A stretch of 64,000 bases of DNA, from assembly GCF_041410465.1 (NCBI RefSeq), contig NZ_CP166961.1:620001-684000 (forward strand), given 5' to 3'. The stretch's first letter is position 1. Each line of letters begins with the position of its first letter. The notes under the pieces were generated by a model, which saw only the letters and a list, made by a program, of their open reading frames with translations, did no database searches and was not told the origin of the DNA. Shown piece by piece: positions 32,800-41,905 of the stretch. Position numbers and translations under genes: made by a program. This DNA is from Thalassotalea sp. 273M-4 (GTDB lineage: Bacteria; Pseudomonadota; Gammaproteobacteria; Enterobacterales; Alteromonadaceae).

Positions 32800-34305
32800 T
32801 TACGAAGGCGAATTTACCGCCTTGGTTGTCGCCAAGCTAAACTGCCGGTTTAAATCAGAAAAGACTTGCTCACTGTGCTTATCTAAATCTTGACTTAATA
32901 AACTCACGACATAACCTGATAACATGGCAATAGTAAAACCCGGAATGATTTCATAAAGATTAAAGAAACCACCATACTGGGCTAGCATCGGCCAAATAAA
33001 GACCACCAATGCACCGGATGCGATTGAGGCTAAAGCACCATGGCGAGTAAACCTAGCCCAAAACAATGACAATAAAATGGTTGGTCCAAAGGCACTGCCA
33101 AATCCGGCCCAAGCATAGCTGACTAGACCTAAAACGGAGCTTTGTGGATCAAGAGCGATAATTGTCGCTATGATGGCAATGCATAATAGTGAAAGTCTCG
33201 ATAGCCAGACTAATCGCTGTTCACTGGCTTGACGCTTACTGATGTTCTTGTAAAAGTCTTCAATAATGATACTTGAACAAACTAAAAGTTGAGAGTCTAT
33301 GGTGCTCATAATCGCAGAAAGAATGGCGGCAATAATGACACCAGCAACCCAAGGATTTAATAACGCCTTCGACATAAAAATAAAAATGGTTTCTGGGTTC
33401 TCTAGTGGTTGCTCAGCGTAATATGCGATGCCAACAAGTCCAACGGCTAATGCGCCAATCAGTGAACACAGCATCCAGAGCATGGCAATGTTACGTGATT
33501 TAGGAATGTCATCAACGCTGCGAATAGCCATAAATCGTGACAATATATGAGGTTGGCCAAAGTAGCCCAGTCCCCAAGCTATTAAGGAAAGAAAACCAAT
33601 CCAACTAAAGCCTTGAAATACGTTAAAGTAATCAGGGTTGATCGCTTTTATAGTGTGCAACGTGGTATCGATTCCACCCAATTCGTTGATCGCAACAATA
33701 GGCAATAACACCAATGCGATTAACATCAGGCAACCTTGAAAAAAGTCGGTCCAACTGACGGCCAAAAAGCCACCTAAAAAGGTATATGAAACAATGACCA
33801 AAGCACCAATAATTAACGCACTTAGGTACTCAAGGCCAAAAACTTTTTCAAATAAAATTGCCCCACCGACAAGACCAGAAGAGACATAAAAAGTGAAAAA
33901 TATGAGTATGGTGATGGCCGATAAATAACGGAGAAAATGCGATTTATCATTAAATCTATTTTCAAGAAATTCGGGAATAGTAAGCGCATCGCCAGCTTTT
34001 TGAGTAAACGCGCGTAACCTTGGTGCCACCAGTAGCCAGTTAAAAAAAGCGCCAATAACTAAGCCCACGCCAATCCATACTTCACTGCTTCCAGATAAAT
34101 AAATAGCGCCAGGCAATCCTAACAGTAACCAACCGCTCATATCAGAGGCTCCCACACTTAATGCGGTGACCGCCGGTCCTAATTGGCGACCACCGAGAAT
34201 ATAATCGCTCAACGTTGTGGTGGCTCTGTACGCGATGTAGCCGATGAATAAAGTGGTCAGTAAATAACCTATGAAGGTGGTGATTAAGGGAAGTTCTAAT
34301 TGCAT
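32800..34305 (-). CDS. putP: sodium/proline symporter
   Basis: 501 residues with about 13 transmembrane helices, the length of E. coli PutP (502). Typical sodium:solute symporter sequence: YILGGRQLGPAVTALSVGASDMSGWLLLGLPGAIY, GDALTIPEFLENRF, GLGYFGQPHILSRFMAIRSVDDIP and AAILSAIMSTIDSQLLVCSS. Imports proline with Na+ at the inner membrane, for use as nutrient or osmoprotectant. No putA is nearby in the window. Confidence 0.9.
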   Translation of the reverse strand: MQLELPLITTFIGYLLTTLFIGYIAYRATTTLSDYILGGRQLGPAVTALSVGASDMSGWLLLGLPGAIYLSGSSEVWIGVGLVIGAFFNWLLVAPRLRAFTQKAGDALTIPEFLENRFNDKSHFLRYLSAITILIFFTFYVSSGLVGGAILFEKVFGLEYLSALIIGALVIVSYTFLGGFLAVSWTDFFQGCLMLIALVLLPIVAINELGGIDTTLHTIKAINPDYFNVFQGFSWIGFLSLIAWGLGYFGQPHILSRFMAIRSVDDIPKSRNIAMLWMLCSLIGALAVGLVGIAYYAEQPLENPETIFIFMSKALLNPWVAGVIIAAILSAIMSTIDSQLLVCSSIIIEDFYKNISKRQASEQRLVWLSRLSLLCIAIIATIIALDPQSSVLGLVSYAWAGFGSAFGPTILLSLFWARFTRHGALASIASGALVVFIWPMLAQYGGFFNLYEIIPGFTIAMLSGYVVSLLSQDLDKHSEQVFSDLNRQFSLATTKAVNSPS

Positions 34306-34516
34306 ATTGTTATTGTTGTTTAGATTTGATTGACCTTATATTAACAAGCCTGCAACGTCTAAGCTAGAACTGTAAAGCAAGTATCTAACTCAGGCAAAAG
34401 AATATACCTTTATTGCTTCGCATCAACGTTTATCCCTTTAGCATAAAGCTAAAAAGACATTAGTGTAACTTAACCATGTTAGGGGAGGTGTAAAACGAGC
34501 TCTTAGGTGATTCGTC

Positions 34517-35230
34517 TTATATTGACCTTTGCAGGTTTTGTTCGATGCTGCTTTGCCATTGTTGTAGTGGTTCTCGTTTATCCCCCATAATGATGACGTG
34601 GCCAAAGGCATGTTCAGATGCAAGGCCGTGGACCGCTTCAGTGGTAAAATGGTTGCTAAAACGTAAGTGTTTAGATTTAGGCAAAATAAATACAGTGATG
34701 TTGTCATACTTTCCTTCAAACACTAAGTGAATCGAGTCGAGTCCATCAAAATAACAATCGTCAATAGATATTAAATTTCCAACTAAATCAGAAAATTGAA
34801 GCTTTAAATCGGCAAGTTCACGGTTTATTGTTGCCAGTGAATAGTTTATTGTCGCAATCTGACTAAAATTATCTTTTTCATGATTGTAATGGGCAAGAGA
34901 GTAATCTGCTATGCTCGAATAGACTGGGCTTGAGTTGATAAAATTTACCCCAATGGCTACCGCTAACACTACCGATGCTGCCATGGCTAAGTGCACTTTA
35001 GAACGACGTTTTGATTGTTGGTGAGCGGCCATACTTTGTTTTAGAATCAGCCTTTGAGCTAAAGTGTCAGGCACTTCTACCTGTAACGCAGACGCAATGC
35101 GTTGATCGATGTGCTTAAGCTCTTGCGCCAATGCTTGTCGTTGACGGTCATCTTTTTTAGCCGCCTCTATCTCCGCATCTTTGCTATTGGGGGCGGCAAA
35201 TAAACGCCTACGAAATTCTAAATCATCCAT
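34517..35230 (-). CDS. DUF3379 family protein, probable anti-sigma factor
   Basis: 237 residues: a cytoplasmic N-terminal helical part (about 1-80), one transmembrane helix (about 82-99, AMAASVVLAVAIGVNF) and a periplasmic C-terminal domain (about 100-237, with VFILPKSKHLRF and HVIIMGDKREPLQQW). This topology and the 8-base overlap with an ECF sigma-factor gene upstream suggest it holds that sigma factor inactive at the membrane. Family known as DUF3379; inducing signal unknown. Confidence 0.78.
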   Translation of the reverse strand: MDDLEFRRRLFAAPNSKDAEIEAAKKDDRQRQALAQELKHIDQRIASALQVEVPDTLAQRLILKQSMAAHQQSKRRSKVHLAMAASVVLAVAIGVNFINSSPVYSSIADYSLAHYNHEKDNFSQIATINYSLATINRELADLKLQFSDLVGNLISIDDCYFDGLDSIHLVFEGKYDNITVFILPKSKHLRFSNHFTTEAVHGLASEHAFGHVIIMGDKREPLQQWQSSIEQNLQRSI

Positions 35231-35738
35231 TGCCTTGCCTCTTTGACGTTTTATTCGTGTTAATTGCTGCGCGCAGTTTATTGCGGGCGCGGAACAATCG
35301 CGTCATCACGGTGTTTTTATTTAATCCCAACATGGTCGCAATTTCATCACCACTAAAACCGCCTAAAACCTGTAACACTAAGGGTTCTTTGTATTCAGGC
35401 TCTAATTTGGTTATCTTGTCTCTTAGCCATTGTGTTTCTTGTCTTTGTTCTGTTGATGAACTGATGTGATCAACGATTTCATCTTCTTGGTATTCGCTCA
35501 TCTTAAATTGTTTGCGTTCAAAGCGACGTGCGTTTTCGCGGCGTAATATAGTGATCAGCCATGATTTTGCCGAATGTTCATCTTTTAAAGAGTCTAACGC
35601 CCGCCACGCTCGCAAGAAGGTTTCTTGAACTAAGTCTTCAGCAATATGCTGGTCGTGCACCAACCAGTAGGCGTAGCGGTACAAATCCGCATGCAATGCG
35701 TTGACCAATGCCTCGTATCTTACTTGTTTTGTTGTCAT
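35223..35738 (-). CDS. ECF-type RNA polymerase sigma factor
   Basis: 171 residues. Sigma region 2 (DLYRYAYWLVHDQHIAEDLVQETFLRAW, about 18-45) and region 4 (DEIATMLGLNKNTVMTRLFRARNKLR, about 130-155) are clear; region 3 is absent, as in ECF sigmas. Followed at an overlap by its probable anti-sigma partner. Its target promoters cannot be read from this window. Confidence 0.9.
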   Translation of the reverse strand: MTTKQVRYEALVNALHADLYRYAYWLVHDQHIAEDLVQETFLRAWRALDSLKDEHSAKSWLITILRRENARRFERKQFKMSEYQEDEIVDHISSSTEQRQETQWLRDKITKLEPEYKEPLVLQVLGGFSGDEIATMLGLNKNTVMTRLFRARNKLRAAINTNKTSKRQGNG

Positions 35739-35829
35739 ATCTTTAAAGACCCTGCACTGCGGTATTTTATTTCCAGATTATTTTATTTTTAGCCTAAGTC
35801 ACTTATGGCAAGCTGTTTTAGGCCTGAAA

Positions 35830-35859
35830 ATAAAAAAGCCACATCATTATGTGGCTTTT
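35830..35859 (-). terminator. terminator of the MoxR-BatD operon
   Basis: Stem AAAAGCCACAT/ATGTGGCTTTT (35834-35844 and 35849-35859) with a U run on the minus strand, about 35 bases past the BatD stop. Confidence 0.85.
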
Positions 35860-35892
35860 AAGAGTATAGACCCTAACTCACGATCTTTGGTC

Positions 35893-37521
35893 TTAAGGAT
35901 TCAAGGCGATTTCAACGTGTTGCTTTTGGGTGGTCTTTGTTTGCAATCGTGACAGTACTTTGTGCATCCTTGTACCATCCCATTGTCCTGATTGGTGGGA
36001 GTAATATTGCTTTTGTAGTGCCGTTAATTGTTGATCAAACTCGACGTCGTTGATGGTTTTTTGCACATCTGTTAGGTTGCTTAAATTTTGTTGGTAAAGC
36101 TCGGATGCCCATACTGGCAACAGTTGTAATACTTTTTCGCCATCGCCTTGTCGACACGCTGCGATCAATTTTAAGTAGTTTTGCTTTTCTTCTGGGGCAA
36201 ACAGTGGTTTTGATAAACGCATCTTGCCCTTTAGTTTTGCCGTATATAACCAAGCGAATGCGGTCAATAACCAGCCAGCTAAAAACAGCCATTGCAAGCT
36301 GGTATTATAAACCGTTTTTACCTGTACCGGCTCTTGGGGCAAATTATTAACCGCAAAGGTTGGGTTACTGACCCCATTTATGGTGATAGTTTTGGCTGGG
36401 ATTATGGCGTTTTCGATTTTATTTAATTTGGTATTCCACCATGGGATCACCAGTTCAGGTATGGTGTAGGTGCCAGCTTGAGTAGGCACGATGGCAAACT
36501 CTTGAGTTTTACGGCTGATCACTGTGTCTGTTTGCACACCTGAAGTTGCTTGGGCCTGATCAGGGTATATTTTTATTTGCTCAGGTGCTTCAAAGTTTAT
36601 TTCAGGCAGTTGCTCTTCTGTTAAACCTGCAGCGGTAATCGTAATTTGACGCGTAATAGGCTCACCAAGTTCATAGCTCTTGGCATCGGTTGGCCAGTTA
36701 TCTTCAACCACGATCAAGTCACTTGGTAGCCAGTCCCCTGTGAAGTTTTCAGGAATAGGCTTGACCTTAATGTCTAATTGTAAAGGACGCACGCTAACGG
36801 GTTTTCCGCGTTCTATTGAAGCAAATAATGAGCGTTGAGGAGCCGTTATTATTTCGCCGTTAAACATTGAGCTATGTAACACAAACTGGCCACTGCTTTC
36901 GGGCTTAATTAAATATACACGCTCAAAAGTACGGTAGCGGCGGCCATCAATAATCTCCATGCTTTCAGTATCTTGACCAAGCTGTTGAATTTGCGCACCG
37001 GTCATTTTGGGCTCGGATAACGTACCGCGTTTTAATTCCGCGGCTAAATGCAGTTTGACTTTTAAAGTAAATGTTTGTTGTACGTAAACATCAGAAGCAC
37101 TGGCTTGTGCTGTGATAAATACATCGCGCTGTGCTTTGCCTGCACTATTGCCACGTTGTATCACATCTAGGTTAATGGGGTTTGACTGCACCCCATCTAT
37201 GGTAAATGCAGGAATGATAACGCTACCGGCCGCTTTCGGTGTTAGTAAGGTTGTCCAGCGAGTTGAACGTGTGGTTTCAAAATTGATCATGCTGGTTTGG
37301 CTGCTGACCGACGTATTGCCTACGTAAAAGTTTTGTTCAAGAGCCGAAGGGTCAAAGGCATCCGCAGATACAGAACCGTTTGCAACAATGGTTAAGACAA
37401 TCGATTCATCGGCAAAGGCTGGATTTTTATCAACCGAAGCACTCACTTCGGTGGTGGCTTTTGCTTGTAGGGTGAGGGTAGCCATGAATACAAATAGGAT
37501 AAGGTTAATTATTTTTACCAC
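35893..37521 (-). CDS. BatD-like protein with transmembrane anchor
   Basis: 542 residues. Signal peptide (about 1-22), then repeated beta-sandwich modules of BatD type (about 25-390), a transmembrane helix (about 408-428, LQWLFLAGWLLTAFAWLYTA) and a cytoplasmic helical tail. Last gene of a six-gene minus-strand operon and overlapping the VWA-TPR gene by 7 bases. BatD proteins are thought to work with VWA proteins at the envelope; the precise activity is unknown. Confidence 0.82.
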   Translation of the reverse strand: MVKIINLILFVFMATLTLQAKATTEVSASVDKNPAFADESIVLTIVANGSVSADAFDPSALEQNFYVGNTSVSSQTSMINFETTRSTRWTTLLTPKAAGSVIIPAFTIDGVQSNPINLDVIQRGNSAGKAQRDVFITAQASASDVYVQQTFTLKVKLHLAAELKRGTLSEPKMTGAQIQQLGQDTESMEIIDGRRYRTFERVYLIKPESSGQFVLHSSMFNGEIITAPQRSLFASIERGKPVSVRPLQLDIKVKPIPENFTGDWLPSDLIVVEDNWPTDAKSYELGEPITRQITITAAGLTEEQLPEINFEAPEQIKIYPDQAQATSGVQTDTVISRKTQEFAIVPTQAGTYTIPELVIPWWNTKLNKIENAIIPAKTITINGVSNPTFAVNNLPQEPVQVKTVYNTSLQWLFLAGWLLTAFAWLYTAKLKGKMRLSKPLFAPEEKQNYLKLIAACRQGDGEKVLQLLPVWASELYQQNLSNLTDVQKTINDVEFDQQLTALQKQYYSHQSGQWDGTRMHKVLSRLQTKTTQKQHVEIALNP

Positions 37522-39371
37522 TTTTCTTTTACTCCAATACTGCTTCGATTATGACGGCGCTTTTGATATTCCAGACGCATTTTATTACGTAACAATAAAT
37601 TAGGATCATCGGTTACTTTACGTAAAAGTTGTTGGTGTTTTTGATTCTCTTCTTCGCTTTGTTGGCTATCTTCTTCACTTATCCCAGCCTGTTGCTGTAG
37701 TGATGGTTCTTGTTCATCGCTCTGAGCGTGCTCAGGTTGAGCCTTTGCTTCTTGCTCTTGCTCATTCTGTTGTTGCTCACTTTTTTGTTGTTGCTCGTTT
37801 GTCTGTTGTTGCTGGTTTGGCTCTGAAGGCTGTGATGACGAGTCTTGTTGCTGCGAATCTTCAGATGGCTCGGACGGTTCAGAATCTTGTTGTTGATTTT
37901 GTTGGTTCGGTTTTTGTTCGTTATCTTGCTGTTCCTGTTCCTGTTCCTGTTCCTGTTCCTGTTCCTGTTCCTGTTGATTTGGATCTTGTTGCTGGTTTTC
38001 TTGCTGTTCTTTTAACTGTTCAACAAGCTCTTTATTGGCTAACGCATCAGCATGATTTGGCGCTTGAGCAAGCACTTGTTCATATTTTTCGATGGCTTGG
38101 TCAAATTTTCCCATCTTCGCTAAGGTATTACCTTGGTTGTAAGATGATGCTATAGACGGGTGCTTTTGATATTCAACAAGAGCCTGTTCAAATTCACCTG
38201 CGCGGTACAAGCTACCGGCTTTCCATAATGGGTCGTTAAATAGCTCTGCGGCTTGTTTAAACTCAGAATTGGCGAATTTTTGGCTACCTTGTTGATCACT
38301 GGTTTGCCACAGGTCATCCCAAATATTGGCGCTGGCAGGTTTCGGGCTAACGCTGGCAACGATGATTGAGGTTAAAATCAATGGGGTAAATAACGCGCCA
38401 CGACGAAAGTAACCAAGAAGTAACGGCAGGGTCAATAACACTAGGTAGGGACCAAATTCTTGCCATTGATCACCAAGGTTGTTTTCTTGCTCAGCTTTTT
38501 TTTGTGCTTTGGCCATGGGTAATTCACTCAAGTGTTCGATATCGCTGTCATCAGGTGTGATAACGCTGAACTTGCCATTGCCGTTATTTGCTATACCAGC
38601 AAGCATGCGAGGGCTTAATTTAGGAATAACGATATTGCCGCCTCTATCTTTCATTAACTCACCATTAGCTAACGTAATTGGTGCTCCTTGCTCAGTGCCT
38701 ACGGCAAGGATATTAACTCGGTGGTTATGTTCACGGACAAAATCATTTAAGTCTTTTAGCTCATCACTACTGATGCCATCGGTGAGCCAATAAATATCGC
38801 CTTCAAGATGGCCTGCGTTAAGTAACATCTCATTGGCTAACATTAAAGCCGGTAATGGGTTAGAACCCAATTCAGGCATAATATCGGGAGCTAAAGACGG
38901 TAATAGCAATGTAATGTTGTTGATATCAGGGGTTAATGGGCTAATAGTAAACGCATCACCTGCGTAGGCAATCAACCCCATATCGCCTTCATTGATGGCT
39001 TCAACCAAGCTCATCGCCTTATAACGAGCGCGGGTTAAACGGTTTGGCTTTATATCGGTTGCTAACATTGAAAACGACATATCCATCACTAAAACTGAAC
39101 CTCGTTCGACGTCAAAAACCGGTTGAGGGATCTTTTGCCAGGTCGGCCCGGCAAGGGCAAGAATAAGCAAACTGCCGGCAATGGCTGGCGGTAATATTGA
39201 CATCGGCTTTTGTGGCTCACTGCTACTAAGGAGCATGGATGTTAGGTGCGATGGGATCACCTTGTGCCAAGCCGAGGCGGAAATACGCAACATTTTGAGT
39301 TGGCGTAATAACAAGAATAAGCCGATAAAGGCAAACAACCAAAGTGGTCTTAAAAAATGAAAATCGTCCAT
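37515..39371 (-). CDS. VWA domain and TPR protein (BatB/BatC-like fusion)
   Basis: 618 residues. Two N-terminal transmembrane helices, a von Willebrand A domain (about 85-270) with the metal-site DMSFSM, another transmembrane segment near 310-345, then TPR repeats (about 370-450: GEFEQALVEYQKHP; NTLAKMGKFDQAIEKYEQVLAQAPNHADAL). A long Gln/Glu/Ser/Pro-rich tail (about 455-590) is encoded partly by a 6-bp tandem repeat at 37929-37970. The tail may be a flexible spacer or aggregation-prone segment. Start codon overlaps the stop of the upstream VWA gene. Confidence 0.85.
   Translation of the reverse strand: MDDFHFLRPLWLFAFIGLFLLLRQLKMLRISASAWHKVIPSHLTSMLLSSSEPQKPMSILPPAIAGSLLILALAGPTWQKIPQPVFDVERGSVLVMDMSFSMLATDIKPNRLTRARYKAMSLVEAINEGDMGLIAYAGDAFTISPLTPDINNITLLLPSLAPDIMPELGSNPLPALMLANEMLLNAGHLEGDIYWLTDGISSDELKDLNDFVREHNHRVNILAVGTEQGAPITLANGELMKDRGGNIVIPKLSPRMLAGIANNGNGKFSVITPDDSDIEHLSELPMAKAQKKAEQENNLGDQWQEFGPYLVLLTLPLLLGYFRRGALFTPLILTSIIVASVSPKPASANIWDDLWQTSDQQGSQKFANSEFKQAAELFNDPLWKAGSLYRAGEFEQALVEYQKHPSIASSYNQGNTLAKMGKFDQAIEKYEQVLAQAPNHADALANKELVEQLKEQQENQQQDPNQQEQEQEQEQEQEQEQQDNEQKPNQQNQQQDSEPSEPSEDSQQQDSSSQPSEPNQQQQTNEQQQKSEQQQNEQEQEAKAQPEHAQSDEQEPSLQQQAGISEEDSQQSEEENQKHQQLLRKVTDDPNLLLRNKMRLEYQKRRHNRSSIGVKEKW
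37929..37970. repeat. hexanucleotide tandem repeat CTGTTC x7 in coding sequence
   Basis: Seven perfect units plus one variant. On the minus strand it encodes seven Gln-Glu pairs in the tail of the VWA-TPR protein. Unit changes would stay in frame, so copy number could vary between strains without breaking the gene. Confidence 0.9.
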
Positions 39372-40387
39372 TAAGGCACCTCCGATTGTTGCTTATTGGT
39401 GGGGATAAAATGGAACTGACTGTACTGCATCAATAACATCTGGATAAAAATTAATGTCAGCGCAAGAGCCAAAGGATAATAGAATAACGCGGTGAGCGGG
39501 CGCATTTGTTCAACATCTTGTTCGACGGGTTCGAGTTGATCCAGCATCTGATATATTCGAGCCATCGACTCACTGTTTTTCGCCCTAAAATAAGTGCCGT
39601 TGGTTTGCTCTGCAATTTTAGCTAAGGTGTTTTCATCCAAATCACGCGATGGGTTTACTTTGCGGTTACCAAATAATGAACGCTCCATCATGACGTCGGC
39701 ACCAATACCAATGGTATAAACGGTGACGTCTTTTGCTACGGCAAGCTCTAAGGCTTGCTCAGGGCTGATTTTTCCCGATGTATTTTGACCATCGGTAACC
39801 AATAACAACACCCGATTGGATTCTTCTTTATTAATAAAACGCTTTATCGCTAACCCCATGGCATCGCCAATGGCGGTTTTTTTGCCTACCAAACCGATAA
39901 CCGCTTCATCCAGCATTTGGGCCACTGTTTGCCTGTCATAGGTCATTGGGGTTTGCATATACGCGTCATCACCAAATAAAATTAACCCTATGCGATCGCC
40001 TTGTCGGCGCTCAATAAAGTCGCCAAGTAAGGACTTTAACATGGTCAGTCGGTCGACCTGTTGCCCGTTTAATTGCATATCTTCAATACTCATACTGCCT
40101 GACAAGTCCACCGCAATCATCATTTCACGACCTTCGGTTGGCACTTCGACAATATCGCCTAGCCATTGTGGTCGAGTGGTGGCAAGGACCAACAAGAACC
40201 ATATCAAAGCGGCAAACCAGATAGGGACATTTTGTCTACCTGAGACGGTCACTTTTGAACGCACACCGGGCAGTAATACGGGCACTTTAAGGGCCGCTGA
40301 GTCCGCATTTTTCTTTGGTGATAAAAAGTAAACGACAAAGGGCAATAACAATAAGGTAAAACACCAAGGCCAAGCGAAACTAATCAT
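39371..40387 (-). CDS. VWA domain membrane protein (BatA-like)
   Basis: 338 residues. Transmembrane helices at about 6-24, 55-72 and 305-327 enclose a VWA domain (about 85-290) with an intact MIDAS motif, IAVDLSGSMS, and LILFGDDAYMQTPMTYD. The domain binds a metal and probably a protein ligand. Part of the MoxR operon; it shares one base with the next gene and overlaps the DUF4381 gene by 8. Confidence 0.85.
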   Translation of the reverse strand: MISFAWPWCFTLLLLPFVVYFLSPKKNADSAALKVPVLLPGVRSKVTVSGRQNVPIWFAALIWFLLVLATTRPQWLGDIVEVPTEGREMMIAVDLSGSMSIEDMQLNGQQVDRLTMLKSLLGDFIERRQGDRIGLILFGDDAYMQTPMTYDRQTVAQMLDEAVIGLVGKKTAIGDAMGLAIKRFINKEESNRVLLLVTDGQNTSGKISPEQALELAVAKDVTVYTIGIGADVMMERSLFGNRKVNPSRDLDENTLAKIAEQTNGTYFRAKNSESMARIYQMLDQLEPVEQDVEQMRPLTALFYYPLALALTLIFIQMLLMQYSQFHFIPTNKQQSEVP

Positions 40388-40868
40388 TTGCAGCCTCCAA
40401 TTTGACTTGTTGCTTGGGCAGTAACGCGGCGTTGTTTAACCAATAAATAGCCGCCTGTTGGAACTCGCTGGCATGCAAATCGACCGATGACTTTCGATAG
40501 CAACGGGTAATGGCTTTTTCAGCTTGTTGCACAAACGCCTGTTGTTTGTCTTTAGCCAGTTTACTGGTAAAAAAGTCGAGCAACTCATTGCTGTATTTAC
40601 TGGCAACGTCTTGTCGGTTGTAATAATGCATGCTTGCCCATTTTAATAACGATAATATTTGTACCGTTGTTAATGACTGTTGCGTGCTTAACTGTTTAAG
40701 CGCTTGGCGCTTTACTTTACTGAGCTCGCGTTGTTTTAACAATGCACGTAGCAGCAGTACGACTGCGCTAATAGATAACAAAACCAATATCCACCAGCCT
40801 GGCGCAAGAGGCCAAAAGCCAACTTGCTCAGGCAAATGAATGTCTTTCAATTGTGCTAACGGATCCAA
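40380..40868 (-). CDS. DUF4381 family membrane protein
   Basis: 162 residues with one transmembrane helix (about 24-44, APGWWILVLLSISAVVLLLRALL) followed by a basic helical cytoplasmic part. The opening LKDIHLPEQVGFWPLAPGWW is typical of DUF4381. Always found between DUF58 and VWA genes in such operons; it overlaps both neighbours. Confidence 0.85.
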   Translation of the reverse strand: MDPLAQLKDIHLPEQVGFWPLAPGWWILVLLSISAVVLLLRALLKQRELSKVKRQALKQLSTQQSLTTVQILSLLKWASMHYYNRQDVASKYSNELLDFFTSKLAKDKQQAFVQQAEKAITRCYRKSSVDLHASEFQQAAIYWLNNAALLPKQQVKLEAAND

Positions 40869-41857
40869 GATTCAACTCCCGCTTTCAATTGTTGTTCAAT
40901 GCTTTGACCTGCACTAAATTGGATAAAACGTGCTCCAGCTTTTTGAAACATACGTTGTTTTAATTTGGTCGAAATTAATGCCTGTTGCTGGTAGGTTTGA
41001 GCGGTTTTGGCATCACCTAACACCAAGCGTTGCTTGTTTTCACCATCGGTAACCGATACCGATGCTTTTTGCGTACTCTTTGGTAGCGCTAATTCAAGCG
41101 GGTCAATAATTTGACATACCACCAGCTCACAATGGCGACTTATTTGAGACAATGGCAATAATGCGGCTTCATCAAAATGACTGCCATCGGTGATTAGATA
41201 AACCAAAGAGCCCGGTCGAGAAAGCTGTCTAAGTCGATTACAGTTTTCGACAAAGTAGGAATCTTCTCCCGGTTGCTCTTGCTGCCAATTAGCCAGGCCT
41301 TGGTTGTGCAGTTCCTCTAAAGCATGCAAGTAATGTAATACACCGTGTTGACGACTTCTGGGTTTTAATTCTTTGTGGTTACTTTCATTAAAAACCAAGC
41401 CGCCGATTCTATCGCCACGCTTTTTGGCATGCCATGCAACTAGGCTCGCTATATGTGATGCTTGCACTGATTTAAATAATAAGCGCGAGCCAAAAAACAT
41501 GCTTTGACCAAAGTCGGTAGCTATCAATACCGGACGCTCAACCTCTTCTTTATAGAGTTTGGTGTGCGTTTTACCGGTGCGCGCAGTGACGCGCCAATCA
41601 ATGGCTCTGATGTCATCACCAGTTTGATAATGCCTAACTTCATCAAATTCCATACCTCGGCCTTTTGTTCGGGCAAGGTAGTTACCTGATAAGTGCCCCT
41701 CAATCGCCTTTTTAGGCGCTAAGTTTAATAAGGACGATTTGCTTTGATAGCGCATTAACTCATCTATGGTTAGATGAATACCATCGCTTTTTAGTTCTCC
41801 AAGGAGCTCTTTAATACCTTGATTTACGTCTGTCTTAAGGTGTTTCTTCCACCACAT
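40856..41857 (-). CDS. DUF58 domain protein
   Basis: 333 residues, soluble. DUF58 core GRGMEFDEVRHYQTGDDIRAIDWRVTARTGKTHTKLYKEE (about 70-110) leads into a VWA-like fold (VLIATDFGQSMFFG). Such proteins are typical partners of MoxR ATPases. It is 48 bp after the moxR stop. Confidence 0.87.
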   Translation of the reverse strand: MWWKKHLKTDVNQGIKELLGELKSDGIHLTIDELMRYQSKSSLLNLAPKKAIEGHLSGNYLARTKGRGMEFDEVRHYQTGDDIRAIDWRVTARTGKTHTKLYKEEVERPVLIATDFGQSMFFGSRLLFKSVQASHIASLVAWHAKKRGDRIGGLVFNESNHKELKPRSRQHGVLHYLHALEELHNQGLANWQQEQPGEDSYFVENCNRLRQLSRPGSLVYLITDGSHFDEAALLPLSQISRHCELVVCQIIDPLELALPKSTQKASVSVTDGENKQRLVLGDAKTAQTYQQQALISTKLKQRMFQKAGARFIQFSAGQSIEQQLKAGVESWIR

Positions 41858-41905
41858 ACAAGATCCCTGATCTAAATGCTATCGTTACTCAGTTTCGAAT
41901 GAGGG

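Noticed and set aside
37700..38155. 151-codon plus-strand ORF opposite the VWA-TPR gene
   Set aside because: It is antisense to a convincing TPR protein and its Val/Pro repeats come from reading the CTGTTC repeat in another frame.
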